64,000 bases of DNA from Kytococcus sedentarius DSM 20547 (GTDB lineage Bacteria; Actinomycetota; Actinomycetes; Actinomycetales; Dermatophilaceae), in contig NC_013169.1 in NCBI RefSeq assembly GCF_000023925.1, forward strand, positions 2,170,001 to 2,234,000, in the 5' to 3' direction. Numbering within the stretch: the first letter of the stretch is position 1; each line of letters starts with the position of its first letter. Made by a program: the position numbers and the translations under genes. Positions 23,798-32,985 of the stretch are shown here, one piece after another. The notes under the pieces are model-generated. The model had not been told where the DNA came from. It saw only the letters and a program-made list of their open reading frames with translations, and made no database searches.

Positions 23798-25785
23798 CCA
23801 CCACGCCGACCCCCGAGCTCACCGCCGCGATCACCGCCTGCCTCGACGGGCACTGGGCCGGCACCCGCCAGCGCATCCGCGCCGAGGTGGACCCGCACAC
23901 GGTGCTCCTCCCGGCCGAGGGATCGCTGGAGGACAAGCGGGCTGCCACCACCGCGGCCCTCCTGCAGCTGGCCGAGCAAGACCTCGCCGGCATGGGCTAC
24001 GCCGAGACCGGTGGCGCCCGCAACGACGTCGGCGGCACCGTCGTCGCCTTCGAGACGATCGCGGCCCTGGACCTCTCGCTCACGGTGAAGATGGGCGTCC
24101 AGTTCGGACTGTTCGGTGGCGCGATCTCCAACCTGGGCAACCCCGAGCAGCACGCCGCCTGGCTGCCGTTGACCGGGAGCGGCGAGCTGCTGGGCTGCTT
24201 CGCGATGACGGAGGTGGGCCACGGCTCGGACGTGCAGTCCCTGGAGACCACGGCCACCTACGACGCGGCCACCGGCGAGTTCGTCATCGACTCCCCCACC
24301 CGCTCGTCCACGAAGACCTACATCGGCAACGCCGCCCGCGACGGGCAGATGGCCGTCGTCTTCGCGCAGCTCATCACCCCCGACGACGACTCGCTGCCGG
24401 ACGGCATCGAGGACGACGACCCGACGCACCGGGGCATCCACGCCCTGGTGGTGCCAATCCGCGACGAGGCCGGCCAGCCGATGCCGGGCGTCACCCTCGG
24501 CGACAACGGCGCCAAGGGCGGCCTGCCGGGCGTGGACAACGGCACCATCAGCTTCGACGCGGTCCGCGTGCCGCGCGGCAACCTGCTGGACCGCTTCGGC
24601 GCCGTGGACGCCCAGGGGGTCTACAGCTCCCCCATCGACTCCCCCGGGCGGCGCTTCTTCACGATGCTGGGCACGCTCGTGCGTGGGCGTGTGAGCGTCG
24701 GTGGCGGGGCGAGCTCGGCCGCCCGGGCGGGGCTCACCATCGCCACCCGATACGCCGCGCAGCGCTCGCAGTTCGACGGGCCCGACGGCGAGGTGACCCT
24801 GCTGGACTACCGGGCGCACCAGCGCAAGCTGCTGCCCGCCATCGCCCGCAGCTACGCCTTCGCGTTCGCGCAGAACGAGCTGGTGGAGACCCTCGACGAG
24901 ATCCAGACCGCGGACCCCGCCGACCGCGACGAGCGTGCCCAGCGCGAGCTGGAGTCTCGCGCCGCGGGGCTGAAGGCGGTGCAGACCGAGGAGGCCAACC
25001 GGGTGCTGCAGCTCTGCCGCGAGGCGTGCGGCGGCGCGGGCTACATGGCCACCTCCGGCCTGACCCAGCGGCGCATGGACGCCGACGTGTTCGCCACCTT
25101 CGAGGGCGACAACACGGTGCTGCTGCAGCTGGTGGCCAAGGGCCTGCTGACCAACTACTCCAAGGCCATCGGCTCGCTGAACATGACCGGCATGCTGCGC
25201 TTCGGCGCCACCCAGTTCTCCGGGGTGGTCATCGAGCGCACCGCGGCCAAGGGGTTCGTGAACCGGCTCGTGGAGGCCGCCCGCCGCCGCGACACCGAGG
25301 ACGTGGTGATGGACCGCGCGTGGCAGGTGGAGTGCTTCGAGTTCCGGGAGAAGCACCTGCTGGAGACCGCTGCGCAGCGGATGCGGCGTGCGGACCGCGG
25401 CACCGAGGCCGAGCAGTTCGCCGCGTTCAACGACGTGCAGGACCACCTGCTGCTGGCGGCGCGCGCCCACATCGACCGGGTGGTGCTGGAGGCCTTCGCC
25501 CAGCAGGTCGAGGAGTGCGAGGACCCGGCACTGACCGAGCTGCTCGACCAGGTGTGCGACCTGTACGCCCTGTCGGTGATCGAGGAGAACGCCGCCTGGT
25601 TCCTGGAGCACGAGCACATGCGCCCGGCGAAGTCGAAGTCCGTCACGTCCACGATCAACGCCCTGTGCGCCGACCTGCGCCCGCACGCGGTGACCCTGGT
25701 GGACGCCTTCGCGATCCCGGACGCCTGGCTGGCCAGCACCCTGCTCGACGGGCAGGACGACGCGGGGCTCGTGCGGGAGGACTGA
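23794..25785 (+). CDS. Acyl-CoA oxidase/dehydrogenase family flavoprotein
   Basis: The 663-residue protein is too long for a classical acyl-CoA dehydrogenase (about 380) and matches acyl-CoA oxidase layout. The flavin/substrate segment is CFAMTEVGHGSDVQSLETTA, and the C-terminal half contains CREACGGAGYM and DADVFATFEGDNTVLLQLVAKG, typical of ACOX proteins. It catalyses the first, FAD-dependent 2,3-desaturation of fatty acyl-CoA; whether O2 or an electron-transfer flavoprotein accepts electrons cannot be told. It overlaps the TetR gene by four bases. Confidence 0.88.
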   Translation: MTTTPTPELTAAITACLDGHWAGTRQRIRAEVDPHTVLLPAEGSLEDKRAATTAALLQLAEQDLAGMGYAETGGARNDVGGTVVAFETIAALDLSLTVKMGVQFGLFGGAISNLGNPEQHAAWLPLTGSGELLGCFAMTEVGHGSDVQSLETTATYDAATGEFVIDSPTRSSTKTYIGNAARDGQMAVVFAQLITPDDDSLPDGIEDDDPTHRGIHALVVPIRDEAGQPMPGVTLGDNGAKGGLPGVDNGTISFDAVRVPRGNLLDRFGAVDAQGVYSSPIDSPGRRFFTMLGTLVRGRVSVGGGASSAARAGLTIATRYAAQRSQFDGPDGEVTLLDYRAHQRKLLPAIARSYAFAFAQNELVETLDEIQTADPADRDERAQRELESRAAGLKAVQTEEANRVLQLCREACGGAGYMATSGLTQRRMDADVFATFEGDNTVLLQLVAKGLLTNYSKAIGSLNMTGMLRFGATQFSGVVIERTAAKGFVNRLVEAARRRDTEDVVMDRAWQVECFEFREKHLLETAAQRMRRADRGTEAEQFAAFNDVQDHLLLAARAHIDRVVLEAFAQQVEECEDPALTELLDQVCDLYALSVIEENAAWFLEHEHMRPAKSKSVTSTINALCADLRPHAVTLVDAFAIPDAWLASTLLDGQDDAGLVRED

Positions 25786-25862
25786 GCCGCGGGAGCACTC
25801 AGGCCGCGGGATGCGGGGCCGCGGGCGACCGAGGTCGAGCGACCACAGCGGCCGCAGCGACG

Positions 25863-25899
25863 GGGCGGGGCCCGGAGGACGTTCCTCCGGGCCCCGCCC
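25863..25899. terminator. Bidirectional terminator, 17-bp stem
   Basis: Arms 25863-25879 and 25883-25899 are perfectly complementary around a three-base loop. The hairpin lies between the convergent acyl-CoA oxidase gene and the rhodanese gene. Confidence 0.8.
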
Positions 25900-25923
25900 T
25901 CTGCGTGACCGGCGTCTTGGCGC

Positions 25924-26574
25924 TCAGCCACCGGCGTGGCGCTCCCGCACCGCGCAGAGCCCGTCCTCCAGGGAGGTGCCGCGGTTCCACGGCATCAGGG
26001 CCAGCGCACCCGCCATCGGGCAGGCGCCGGTGGCTCCGGAGGTGGCCAGGCCGGCCCCGACGCCGGCGGCGGCCCACTTCACGGCCGGGACGCGCGTGGA
26101 GGCCACGACGGCCGTCAGCACCATGGCGCCGGCCACGAAACGCACCTGCCGCTGCATGTCCCACACGCCGGTGCCGGTGCCCTCGCGGGTCTCGCCGCCG
26201 GCCTGCTCCCAGGCGACCATCCCGCCCTCGAGCACGGCCGGGGCGCTCGCTGCGGGCAGGTGGCCGCGCAGCGCCTCGGCAGCAGAGCGGGCGCGGTTGC
26301 CCGAGCGGCAGATGACGACGACCTCGCCACAGGCCGACAGCTCGCGGGCCACGCGCGCAGGGTCCTCCTGGATGCGGTGCAGCGGCAGCAGGACCGCGCC
26401 GGGGACGTGGCCGGCCCCGAACTCACCGTCGGTGCGCACGTCGAGCAGCAGCGGGGTCTGCCCGCCGGCGTCGAGGGCGCGGCGCAGGTCGGCCACGGAG
26501 CGGATGCCGGGGGTGCCGGACTCCTGACCGCTGGTCGACTCGGTGGTGGGCGCGAGGTTGGTCATGGTGGTCAT
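25924..26574 (-). CDS. Rhodanese-DUF2892 membrane protein (YgaP-like)
   Basis: The 216-residue protein has an N-terminal rhodanese domain (about residues 22-130) with the active-site loop VVVICRSGNRARSA, whose Cys carries the persulfide, and a C-terminal DUF2892-type region with two hydrophobic segments. It moves sulfane sulfur at the membrane. It is the last gene of the sulfur operon (MBL-rhodanese, TauE, rhodanese). The start ATG 26574 is followed by a second in-frame ATG three codons later. Confidence 0.88.
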   Translation of the reverse strand: MTTMTNLAPTTESTSGQESGTPGIRSVADLRRALDAGGQTPLLLDVRTDGEFGAGHVPGAVLLPLHRIQEDPARVARELSACGEVVVICRSGNRARSAAEALRGHLPAASAPAVLEGGMVAWEQAGGETREGTGTGVWDMQRQVRFVAGAMVLTAVVASTRVPAVKWAAAGVGAGLATSGATGACPMAGALALMPWNRGTSLEDGLCAVRERHAGG

Positions 26575-26633
26575 GGGTTCTCCTTGCAGGTGTGGACAGA
26601 AGGGTGTTCGTTGGGACGGGGTGGCCGGCGTGC

Positions 26634-27452
26634 TCAGGCCAGGGCGGTCTCGAGCAGCGTGACCGCGGCGACGACCACCAGCAGCACGCTGAAGGCCGCC
26701 TGCAGGCGGTGGGCCGGCAGGGCGGCGCCGATGCGGCCACCGACGACGCTGGCCACCATCGCCGTGGCGGTGAAGGCCAGCGTGATCGGCCAGTCCAGCG
26801 CCAGCCCCCCGTCGAACGCACGGACGGCCAGGGCCGAGGCGGCGCTGATGAGGATGACCAGCAGCGAGGTGCCGACGGCACGTCCCATGGGCAGGCCGAG
26901 CACCAGGGCCAGGGCCGGCACGACGGCGAATCCGCCCCCGACGCCGAAGAAGCCGGTGAGGAAGCCGACCGCCGAGGCCGCGAGCACCACGGGCAGCACG
27001 CGCGCGGTGTCCACCCTCAACGGGCGGAAGGAGACCAGCGCCCGGCGGGTGCTCACCGCATCGGACTGGCCGGCCCGCTGCCGACGTCGGCCGGCGGCCG
27101 CCCGCCGCCACATGAGGGCTGCGACGACGAGGAGCAGCAGCCCGAAGGCCGTCAGCAGCGCCGCCTCGGGGACGGTGCGGGAGGCCACGGCACCGGCGGC
27201 GGACCCCGCGATGCCGAGCACGCCGAAGACGATGCCCTCGCCCCAGACGACCCGGCCGCCGCGGGAGTGCTGGGCGATGCCGACGAGGCTGGTGAGCCCG
27301 ACGATCACCAACGAGGTGGTGGTCGCCTGGTGCGGGTCCTGCCCCAGCAGGTAGATCAGGGCCGGGATGGCGATGATCGCCCCGCCGCCCCCCATCGACC
27401 CCATGAGGAGGCCGACGAGGGCGCCGACGCCGAGGACGATGGCCCAAGTCAC
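26634..27452 (-). CDS. TauE/SafE-family sulfite or sulfur-anion exporter
   Basis: The 272-residue membrane protein has about eight helices and two family repeats seen at GLLMGSMGGGGAIIAIPAL and GFLTGFFGVGGGFAVVPAL. TauE/SafE proteins move sulfite or sulfoacetate-type anions. The GTG start at 27452 overlaps the stop of the upstream MBL-rhodanese gene (GTGA). In this operon it is expected to export sulfite or thiosulfate produced by persulfide oxidation; substrate is inferred. Confidence 0.88.
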   Translation of the reverse strand: MTWAIVLGVGALVGLLMGSMGGGGAIIAIPALIYLLGQDPHQATTTSLVIVGLTSLVGIAQHSRGGRVVWGEGIVFGVLGIAGSAAGAVASRTVPEAALLTAFGLLLLVVAALMWRRAAAGRRRQRAGQSDAVSTRRALVSFRPLRVDTARVLPVVLAASAVGFLTGFFGVGGGFAVVPALALVLGLPMGRAVGTSLLVILISAASALAVRAFDGGLALDWPITLAFTATAMVASVVGGRIGAALPAHRLQAAFSVLLVVVAAVTLLETALA

Positions 27453-28819
27453 GGGGTAATGGCCAGACCGCTGTTGGCCGCGTTGTCGAAGCCGTCGTCG
27501 ATGGCGACGACCCGGTGACCGGCGCGGGCCAGGAGGGAGGCCGCCACCGAGGCGCGGAAGCCGCCGGCGCAGTGCACCCACAGCTCGGCCCGCGGGTCGA
27601 GCCCCGCGACGAGCTCGCCCTGGCGCAGGTCGCCCATCTGGGTCAGCGGCAGGTTCACCGCGCCCTCGAGGTGGCCGTCCTCCCACTCCGCGCGCTGGCG
27701 GACGTCGACGATCGTCACCTCCCGGTGGTGCCGGACGTCGCGCAGCTGGGCGAAGGTCGCCTGCGGGAAGCTCTGGACGGCCCGGTCGGTCCAGTCGGAC
27801 GGCGAGCCCGTGGCGTGACCGGCGAGGGTCTCCTCGATGCCGATGCGGGAGAGCTCGCGCACCGCCTCGTCCACCTGGTCGGCGTCCTGGCCGAGGAGCA
27901 CCAGCGGGGTCTCCCACGGGATCAGCCAGCCGAGGTAGGTGGCGAACTGGCCCTCCAGGTCGATGCTGATGGTGCCCTCGACATGCCCCTCGGCGAAGGC
28001 CCGGCGGCTGCGGAGGTCCACCACCCAGTGCCCGGCGGCCAGTGCGTCGGCGATGACCTCCCGGTCCGCGACGGCCGGGCGCTCCAGCACGGCGGCCGAG
28101 GGACCGGAGGCGTTGGCGGGGGCCATGTGCCGATAGTAGGCCGGGTAGGCGGCCAGGCCCTCGTACAGCTCGGCGAGCCACTGGTCGCGCTCCTGGTGCA
28201 TCACCGGGTTCTGCTGGCGCTCGGCCCCGATGGTGGAGCTGTCGCCGGCGGTCTGCGTGGCCGAGCAGAAGCTGCCGAAGCCGTGGGTGGGCATGATGCG
28301 CGTCTCGTCCGGCAGCTCCCGGGCCAGCCGGTGGGCGGAGTCGTACTGGTGGTGGGCGAGCGCCTCGGTGTGGTCGGGGCCCAGCAGGTCCGGGCGGCCG
28401 GTGGAGCCGAAGAGCAGGGAGCCGCCGGTGAACACGGCCGGCTCGGACCCGTCGGCGGGGGTCACGACGTAGGACAGGTGGGTGAAGGTGTGGCCCGGGG
28501 TGGACAGGGCGCGCACGGTGAGGCTGCCCACGGCGAACTCCTCGCCGTCACGGATGCCGTGGCGCTCGAAGGACACCTCGTCCTCGGCGTTGACGTAGTA
28601 GGTGGCACCGACCTGCTGGGCCAGCGCGTGCCCGCCGGTGACGTAGTCGTTGTGGATGTGGGTCTCGGCGACGGCGGTGATCGTCACCCCGGCACGCTCG
28701 GCCGCCTCCAGCACGCGGTCGATGTCGCGCTGCGGGTCGACGACCAGGGCCTCCCGGTCGTCGTGGACCAGGTAGCTGCGGTCGCCCAGGGACGGGGTCT
28801 CGATGATCTCGATCTGCAT
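27449..28819 (-). CDS. Persulfide dioxygenase-rhodanese fusion (CstB-like)
   Basis: The 456-residue protein has a metallo-beta-lactamase domain of the ETHE1 type (THIHNDYVTGG metal motif, STPGHTFTHLSY, MPTHGFGSFC) followed by two rhodanese domains. The first lacks a Cys at the active loop (LVLLGQDADQ) and the second has it (WVHCAGGFRAS). This is the CstB layout, which oxidises persulfides and handles the released sulfur. ATG 28819 is chosen because GGAGGAG lies nine bases upstream; ATG 28846 lacks a site. It heads the operon opposite the CstR gene. Confidence 0.92.
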   Translation of the reverse strand: MQIEIIETPSLGDRSYLVHDDREALVVDPQRDIDRVLEAAERAGVTITAVAETHIHNDYVTGGHALAQQVGATYYVNAEDEVSFERHGIRDGEEFAVGSLTVRALSTPGHTFTHLSYVVTPADGSEPAVFTGGSLLFGSTGRPDLLGPDHTEALAHHQYDSAHRLARELPDETRIMPTHGFGSFCSATQTAGDSSTIGAERQQNPVMHQERDQWLAELYEGLAAYPAYYRHMAPANASGPSAAVLERPAVADREVIADALAAGHWVVDLRSRRAFAEGHVEGTISIDLEGQFATYLGWLIPWETPLVLLGQDADQVDEAVRELSRIGIEETLAGHATGSPSDWTDRAVQSFPQATFAQLRDVRHHREVTIVDVRQRAEWEDGHLEGAVNLPLTQMGDLRQGELVAGLDPRAELWVHCAGGFRASVAASLLARAGHRVVAIDDGFDNAANSGLAITP

Positions 28820-28860
28820 GGTCTGGGTCTCCTCCCGAGGGGTCATGGCCGGAAGAGTAA

Positions 28861-28906
28861 TACCCCCCGGGGTACCTCCGCAAACATAGGGGTGGGGGTA
28901 TAGGAT
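28861..28906. promoter_or_regulatory. Two CstR/CsoR-type operators in the divergent sulfur promoter
   Basis: TACCCCCCGGGGTA (28861-28874) is a near-perfect palindrome of the TACCC-GGGTA class bound by CsoR/CstR repressors. A second copy, ATAGGGGTGGGGGTAT (28886-28901), overlaps TAGGAT (28901-28906), a likely -10 for the repressor gene. They lie between the MBL-rhodanese operon and the repressor and can control both. Confidence 0.75.
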
Positions 28907-28986
28907 GTGGTCTTGGTGACAGCCGGTGACAGCAGGAGCCCGGCCCGTCAGGCCCCACCCCCCAACCACCCCACCAGGAGGTTCCC

Positions 28987-29295
28987 GTGCACCTGCCCCC
29001 CGAGGAGACCGCCCCCGTCCTCAACCGCCTGCGTCGCGCCCGCGGCCAGCTCGATGCCGTGATCCGGATGCTGGAGGAGGAGCAGGACTGCCGTGCCGTC
29101 ATGACCCAGCTGGCCGCTGCCTCGAAGGCCGTCGACCGCGCAGGCTTCACCCTCGTGGCCACCGGGATGCGCCACTGCCTCGTGGAGGAGGACCGGGAGA
29201 ACCGGGAGGACGCGACGGGCGCCGACGGCGGAGCCGACGACCCGAACCGCCTCACCCTGGCGCAGATGGAGAAGCTCTTCCTGACCCTCACCTGA
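28987..29295 (+). CDS. cstR: CstR-type persulfide-sensing repressor (CsoR family)
   Basis: The 102-residue CsoR/RcnR-family helical protein has Cys35 (EEQDCRAVM) and Cys64 (GMRHCLVEE). The position equivalent to the copper-binding His61 of Mycobacterium tuberculosis CsoR is Gly60, so the Cys-His-Cys copper site is broken while the two thiols needed to form a sulfur-bridged disulfide remain. That is the CstR signature. GTG 28987 follows AGGAGG. It is divergent from the persulfide dioxygenase operon and presumably represses it and itself. The C-terminal 30 residues are longer than in CsoR. Confidence 0.87.
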   Translation: MHLPPEETAPVLNRLRRARGQLDAVIRMLEEEQDCRAVMTQLAAASKAVDRAGFTLVATGMRHCLVEEDRENREDATGADGGADDPNRLTLAQMEKLFLTLT

Positions 29296-29309
29296 GGTGC
29301 CGGACACGA

Positions 29310-29350
29310 CGAAGGGGCCCACCCGCATCGAGTGCAGGTGGGCCCCTTCG
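29310..29350. terminator. Bidirectional terminator between cstR and rocD
   Basis: A 14-bp perfect stem (CGAAGGGGCCCACC, 29310-29323, with 29337-29350) surrounds a 13-base loop between two convergent genes. Confidence 0.8.
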
Positions 29351-29370
29351 GTCACGCGGGCGGGAGGTGC

Positions 29371-30618
29371 TCAGGCCCCCAGCGCGGTGCGCACGGCACC
29401 GATGATCGCGTCGATGTCCTCCTCGCTGGAGGTCAGCGGCGGGGCCAGGCGGATGGTGGAACCGTGGGTGTCCTTGGCCAGGACGCCGGCCTCCATGAGC
29501 TTCTCGCAGGCCTCGCGCCCGGTCATGAGCTCGGGGTCGATGTCGAGCCCCGCCCACAGGCCGCGGGTGCGAACGGCCACCAGGCCCTTGCCCATGAGCG
29601 ACTCGAGGCCCTCGGCCAGCTGCTTGCCGCGCTCCTGGGCGGCCTTCTGGTGCTCGCCGGTGGCCAGCATCTTCACGACCTCGTGGCCGACGGCGGCCGC
29701 GAGCGGGTTGCCACCGAAGGTGGAGCCGTGGGTGCCCTTGGTGATCACGTTCATGATGTCGGCGTTCGCCACCACCGCGGAGACCGGCACGATGCCGCCG
29801 CCGAGCGCCTTGCCCAGGGTGTAGACGTCGGCCTCGACACCCTCGTACTGGCAGGCCAGCGTGGTGCCGGTGCGGCCCAGGCCGGACTGGATCTCGTCGG
29901 CGATCATCAGCACGTTGTTCTCGCGGGTGATCTCGCGCACCTCGGCCAGGTAGCCCTCCGGCGGGATCACGACGCCGCCCTCACCCTGGATGGGCTCGAG
30001 CATCACGGCGACGGTGTCCGGGGTGATGGCATCGCGGATGGCCTGCGCGTTGCCGTACTCCACGATCTCGAAGCCGGGCGCGTACGGGCCGAAGCCGCCG
30101 CGGGCCTCCTCGTCGGTGGAGAAGCTGATGATGGTGGAGGTGCGGCCGTGGAAGTTGCCGTCCATCACGATGATGTGCTGCTTGCCGTTCTCGACGCCCT
30201 TGACGTCGGCGCCCCACTTGCGGGCGATCTTGAGGGCGGTCTCCACGGCCTCGGCACCGGTGTTCATCGGCAGCACCATGTCCTTGCCGATGAGGGCGGC
30301 CAGGTCACGCACGAACGGGCCGAGCCGGTCGGAGTGGAAGGCGCGGGAGGTCAGCGTCATCGTGCCGAGCTGTGCGCGCGCCGCCTCGACGAGGCGCTCG
30401 TTGCCGTGGCCGAAGTTCAGCGCGGAGTACCCAGCCAACGCGTCGATGTAGGTCTTGCCCGCCACGTCGGTGACCTGGGCGTTGTGCCCCTCGGCCAGCA
30501 CGACGGGCAGCGGACCGTAGTTGTGAGCCGCGTGCTCGTCCTCGAGGCCGATGTACCACTGCGGGTCGTTCGAGTTCTGGTCGTCGGGCAGGTCCACGGG
30601 AGTCACAGTCTGGGTCAT
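29371..30618 (-). CDS. rocD: Ornithine aminotransferase
   Basis: The 415-residue class III aminotransferase has NYGPLPVVLAEGHNAQVTDV, MNTGAEAVETALKIARKWG, FHGRTSTIISFS, ADEIQSGLGRTG and the pyridoxal-phosphate Lys in LGKALGGGIVPVSAV. These, particularly the HNYGPLPVV start, point to ornithine-2-oxoglutarate aminotransferase giving glutamate semialdehyde. TACCGT lies seven bases before ATG 30618, a leaderless pattern. It precedes no obvious arginine-pathway partner here; the upstream neighbour is an unrelated transporter. Confidence 0.92.
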   Translation of the reverse strand: MTQTVTPVDLPDDQNSNDPQWYIGLEDEHAAHNYGPLPVVLAEGHNAQVTDVAGKTYIDALAGYSALNFGHGNERLVEAARAQLGTMTLTSRAFHSDRLGPFVRDLAALIGKDMVLPMNTGAEAVETALKIARKWGADVKGVENGKQHIIVMDGNFHGRTSTIISFSTDEEARGGFGPYAPGFEIVEYGNAQAIRDAITPDTVAVMLEPIQGEGGVVIPPEGYLAEVREITRENNVLMIADEIQSGLGRTGTTLACQYEGVEADVYTLGKALGGGIVPVSAVVANADIMNVITKGTHGSTFGGNPLAAAVGHEVVKMLATGEHQKAAQERGKQLAEGLESLMGKGLVAVRTRGLWAGLDIDPELMTGREACEKLMEAGVLAKDTHGSTIRLAPPLTSSEEDIDAIIGAVRTALGA

Positions 30619-30702
30619 CCTTCCCACGGTAGTCCTGCCGGTGATCCTGCGGCCAACCCACCCCCGGACCGGACGGTCTGCGGCCCGGGGCACGAGGCTC
30701 GG

Positions 30703-32136
30703 TCAGGTCTCCAGCGCGACCCCCGTGCGGTCCGGCAGCAGCGTCGTCGCCAGGGCCGCCAGGCAGAAGGCCACGGCGAACACCGCGAAGACTCCCGCCG
30801 CCCCGATGCCCGGCAGCAGGACGGGCACCAGCAGCGGGGCGATGATGCTGGCGATGCGGCCGAAACCCGCCGCCGCCCCGGCACCGGACCCCCGCAGGCG
30901 GGTGGGGTAGATCTCCGGGGTGACCGCGTAGAGCGCACCCCAGGCGCCGAGGTTGAAGAAGGACAGCGCCGCACCGGTGGCCAACAGCACCGGCAGCGAG
31001 TCCGCCATGCCGAACAGGACCGCCGAGGCCGCGGAGCCGGCCAGGAAGGTGGCCAGGGTCGCGCGGCGCCCCCAGACCTCGATGAGCACGGCCGCCAGCA
31101 GGTAGCCCGGCAGCTGGGCCAGCGTCATGATCAGGACGTACCCGAAGGACTGCACGATGTCGAAGCCGCGGTCCACGAGCAGGGTCGGCAGCCAGATGAA
31201 GGCGCCGTAGTACGAGAAGTTGACCAGGAACCAGATGGCCCAGATGCCCACCGTGCGGCGCGCGAACCGACCGGACCACAGGCCCTCGGTGACCCGGTTC
31301 GCGCGGCGGGTGCTCCCCGCATCGGCGGGGGCGCGCGGGGTGGGCGGGGCGTCGGGTGCGGCGGGGTCGGCGGGCGCGGTGTGGGTGGGCGCCGCGTCCT
31401 CGAAGCGGCGGACGACCCGTTCGGCCTCAGCGCTACGCCCCTGGGAGGCGAGCCAGAGCGGCGACTCGGGCAGACCCCATCGGATGACGGCCGCGTAGAG
31501 GGCAGGCACCACACCCAGGGCGAGGGCCCAGCGCCACCCGAAGTCCGGCACGACGAAGTAGCCGATGGCCGCGGCGAGGATCCAGCCCACGGCCCAGAAG
31601 GACTCCAGGGCGACCACCATGCGGCCCCGGATACGGGTGGGGGACAGCTCCGAGACGAGCGTCGAGGCCACCGGGAGCTCCGCCCCCAGCCCCAGCCCCA
31701 CCAGGAAGCGGAAGGCGAGCAGCGCCCCCAGCGACCAGGCCAGGGCGCTGGCGCCGGTGGCCAGGCCGTAGACCAGCAGGGTCGCCGCGAAGACGTTGCG
31801 GCGCCCGAAGCGGTCGGCCAGCAGCCCGCCGAAGGTTGCACCGATCGCCATGCCGAGGAAGCCGATGGAGGCCACCCAGGAGAGCTCGGTCTTGCCCAGC
31901 CCCCACTCCGCGGCCAGGGCGGCCATCACGAACGAGATGAGGCCCACGTCCATGGCGTCCAGGGCCCAGCCGACCCCGGACCCGGTGATGAGCTTGCGGT
32001 GCTGGGCGTTGAAGCGCAGCCCGCCCAAGCGCTGGCCCAGGTCAGCTGCCTGGGTGGCGTTTTGGTCGGGGGTCTGCAGCCCTCCCGCGGGTCGCCCGCC
32101 GGAGGGGGGAAGGGCAGGGCGCGACAACGTGGCCAT
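30703..32136 (-). CDS. MFS transporter, sugar/metabolite:proton symporter type
   Basis: The 477-residue protein has 12 predicted helices and the major facilitator motifs GGLLADRFGRRNVFA (loop 2-3) and PESPLWLASQGR before the central loop, which is elongated and Ala/Pro-rich (about residues 245-285). It belongs to the sugar-porter/aromatic-acid symporter branch; the substrate cannot be fixed. AAGGAG precedes ATG 32136. Downstream is rocD, 84 bases away; both face minus. Confidence 0.82.
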   Translation of the reverse strand: MATLSRPALPPSGGRPAGGLQTPDQNATQAADLGQRLGGLRFNAQHRKLITGSGVGWALDAMDVGLISFVMAALAAEWGLGKTELSWVASIGFLGMAIGATFGGLLADRFGRRNVFAATLLVYGLATGASALAWSLGALLAFRFLVGLGLGAELPVASTLVSELSPTRIRGRMVVALESFWAVGWILAAAIGYFVVPDFGWRWALALGVVPALYAAVIRWGLPESPLWLASQGRSAEAERVVRRFEDAAPTHTAPADPAAPDAPPTPRAPADAGSTRRANRVTEGLWSGRFARRTVGIWAIWFLVNFSYYGAFIWLPTLLVDRGFDIVQSFGYVLIMTLAQLPGYLLAAVLIEVWGRRATLATFLAGSAASAVLFGMADSLPVLLATGAALSFFNLGAWGALYAVTPEIYPTRLRGSGAGAAAGFGRIASIIAPLLVPVLLPGIGAAGVFAVFAVAFCLAALATTLLPDRTGVALET

Positions 32137-32242
32137 GGCGCTCCTTTGCGCTGAGCTGCTGGGTCTTGCACCCCGGCCGGCCGACTGTCGGAACCGGGTA
32201 CACGACGGGCCCCGGGGAGGATCCTCCCCGGGGCCCGGATGG

Positions 32243-32325
32243 TGGCAGGTGCAGGATTCGAACCTGCGTAGGCTTTCGCCGACGGATTTACAGTCCGCTT
32301 CCATTGGCCGCTCGGACAACCTGCC
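32243..32325 (-). tRNA. tRNA-Tyr (GTA)
   Basis: The 83-nt tRNA has acceptor GGCAGGT/ACCTGCC with discriminator A, anticodon loop CTGTAAA (anticodon GTA), a long variable arm (GTCGGCGAAAGCC region) and T-arm GGTTCGAATCC. The long variable arm and G34 fit a bacterial tRNA-Tyr. Confidence 0.96.
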
Positions 32326-32399
32326 AAACTGCGGGGCGATACTAGCCCGAGCACCCGGGATGACCAAACCGGCGTCCCCCGACCGACAGGAGCTTCCCC

Positions 32400-32903
32400 A
32401 TGGCCAGCGAATCGTCCTTCGACGTCGTCAGCAAGGTGGACCGCCAGGAGGTGGACAACGCCGTCAACCAGGCGGCCAAGGAGATCGGCACGCGATACGA
32501 CTTCCGGAACGTCGGCGCCTCGGTGGAGCTGAACGGCGACAACCTGATGCTGAAGGCCAACACCGCCGAGCGCGTGCTGGCGGTGCTGGACGTGCTGCAG
32601 ACCAAGCTCGTGAAGCGCGGGGTGTCCCTGAAGTCCGTGGACTTCGGCGAGGACTCCGAGCCCAAGCCCTCCGGCAAGGAGTACCGCCTGGAGGGGGTGC
32701 TCAAGGAGGGCCTCAGCCAGGAGAACGCCAAGAAGGTCACCAAGCTGATCCGCGACGAGTTCGGCAAGACCGTCAAGACGGTCATCCAGGGTGACGAGGT
32801 GCGTGTGAGCTCCAAGAGCCGCGACGACCTGCAGGCCGTCCAGCGGGCCCTGAAGGCCGCCGCCGACATCGACGCCGCCCTGAGCTTCACCAACTACAGG
32901 TGA
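32400..32903 (+). CDS. YajQ-family nucleotide-binding protein
   Basis: The 167-residue protein begins [21 protein letters not shown] and is collinear with YajQ ([15 protein letters not shown]-like [29 protein letters not shown]). Two ACT-like/ferredoxin-fold halves bind nucleotides; a Xanthomonas member binds cyclic di-GMP and works with a transcription factor, and others bind RNA. The role here is unproven. AGGAG lies seven bases before ATG 32400. It stands alone between tRNA-Tyr and the convergent pepN. Confidence 0.93.
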   Translation: MASESSFDVVSKVDRQEVDNAVNQAAKEIGTRYDFRNVGASVELNGDNLMLKANTAERVLAVLDVLQTKLVKRGVSLKSVDFGEDSEPKPSGKEYRLEGVLKEGLSQENAKKVTKLIRDEFGKTVKTVIQGDEVRVSSKSRDDLQAVQRALKAAADIDAALSFTNYR

Positions 32904-32930
32904 CGGGCGCGGGCGCCCGCTGACGCCCGC

Positions 32931-32985
32931 CCTGCGCACCCTCCCGGGCCGTGGTGGGGTCCTGCGCACCCTCCCGGGCCGTGGT
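32931..32985. repeat. 25-bp direct repeat, 30-bp period
   Basis: The 25-bp unit at 32931-32955 is repeated without change at 32961-32985, with GGGGT between. The core is GCGCACCCTCCCGGGCC, itself containing a CCCGGG palindrome. The second copy runs into the pepN stop codon. It probably arose by local duplication. Confidence 0.85.

Noticed and set aside
30703-32136. Considered as part of an arginine/ornithine uptake operon with rocD
   Set aside because: It is an MFS sugar/metabolite-type permease, not an amino-acid permease, rocD has its own -10 before its start, and no other arginine gene is adjacent.
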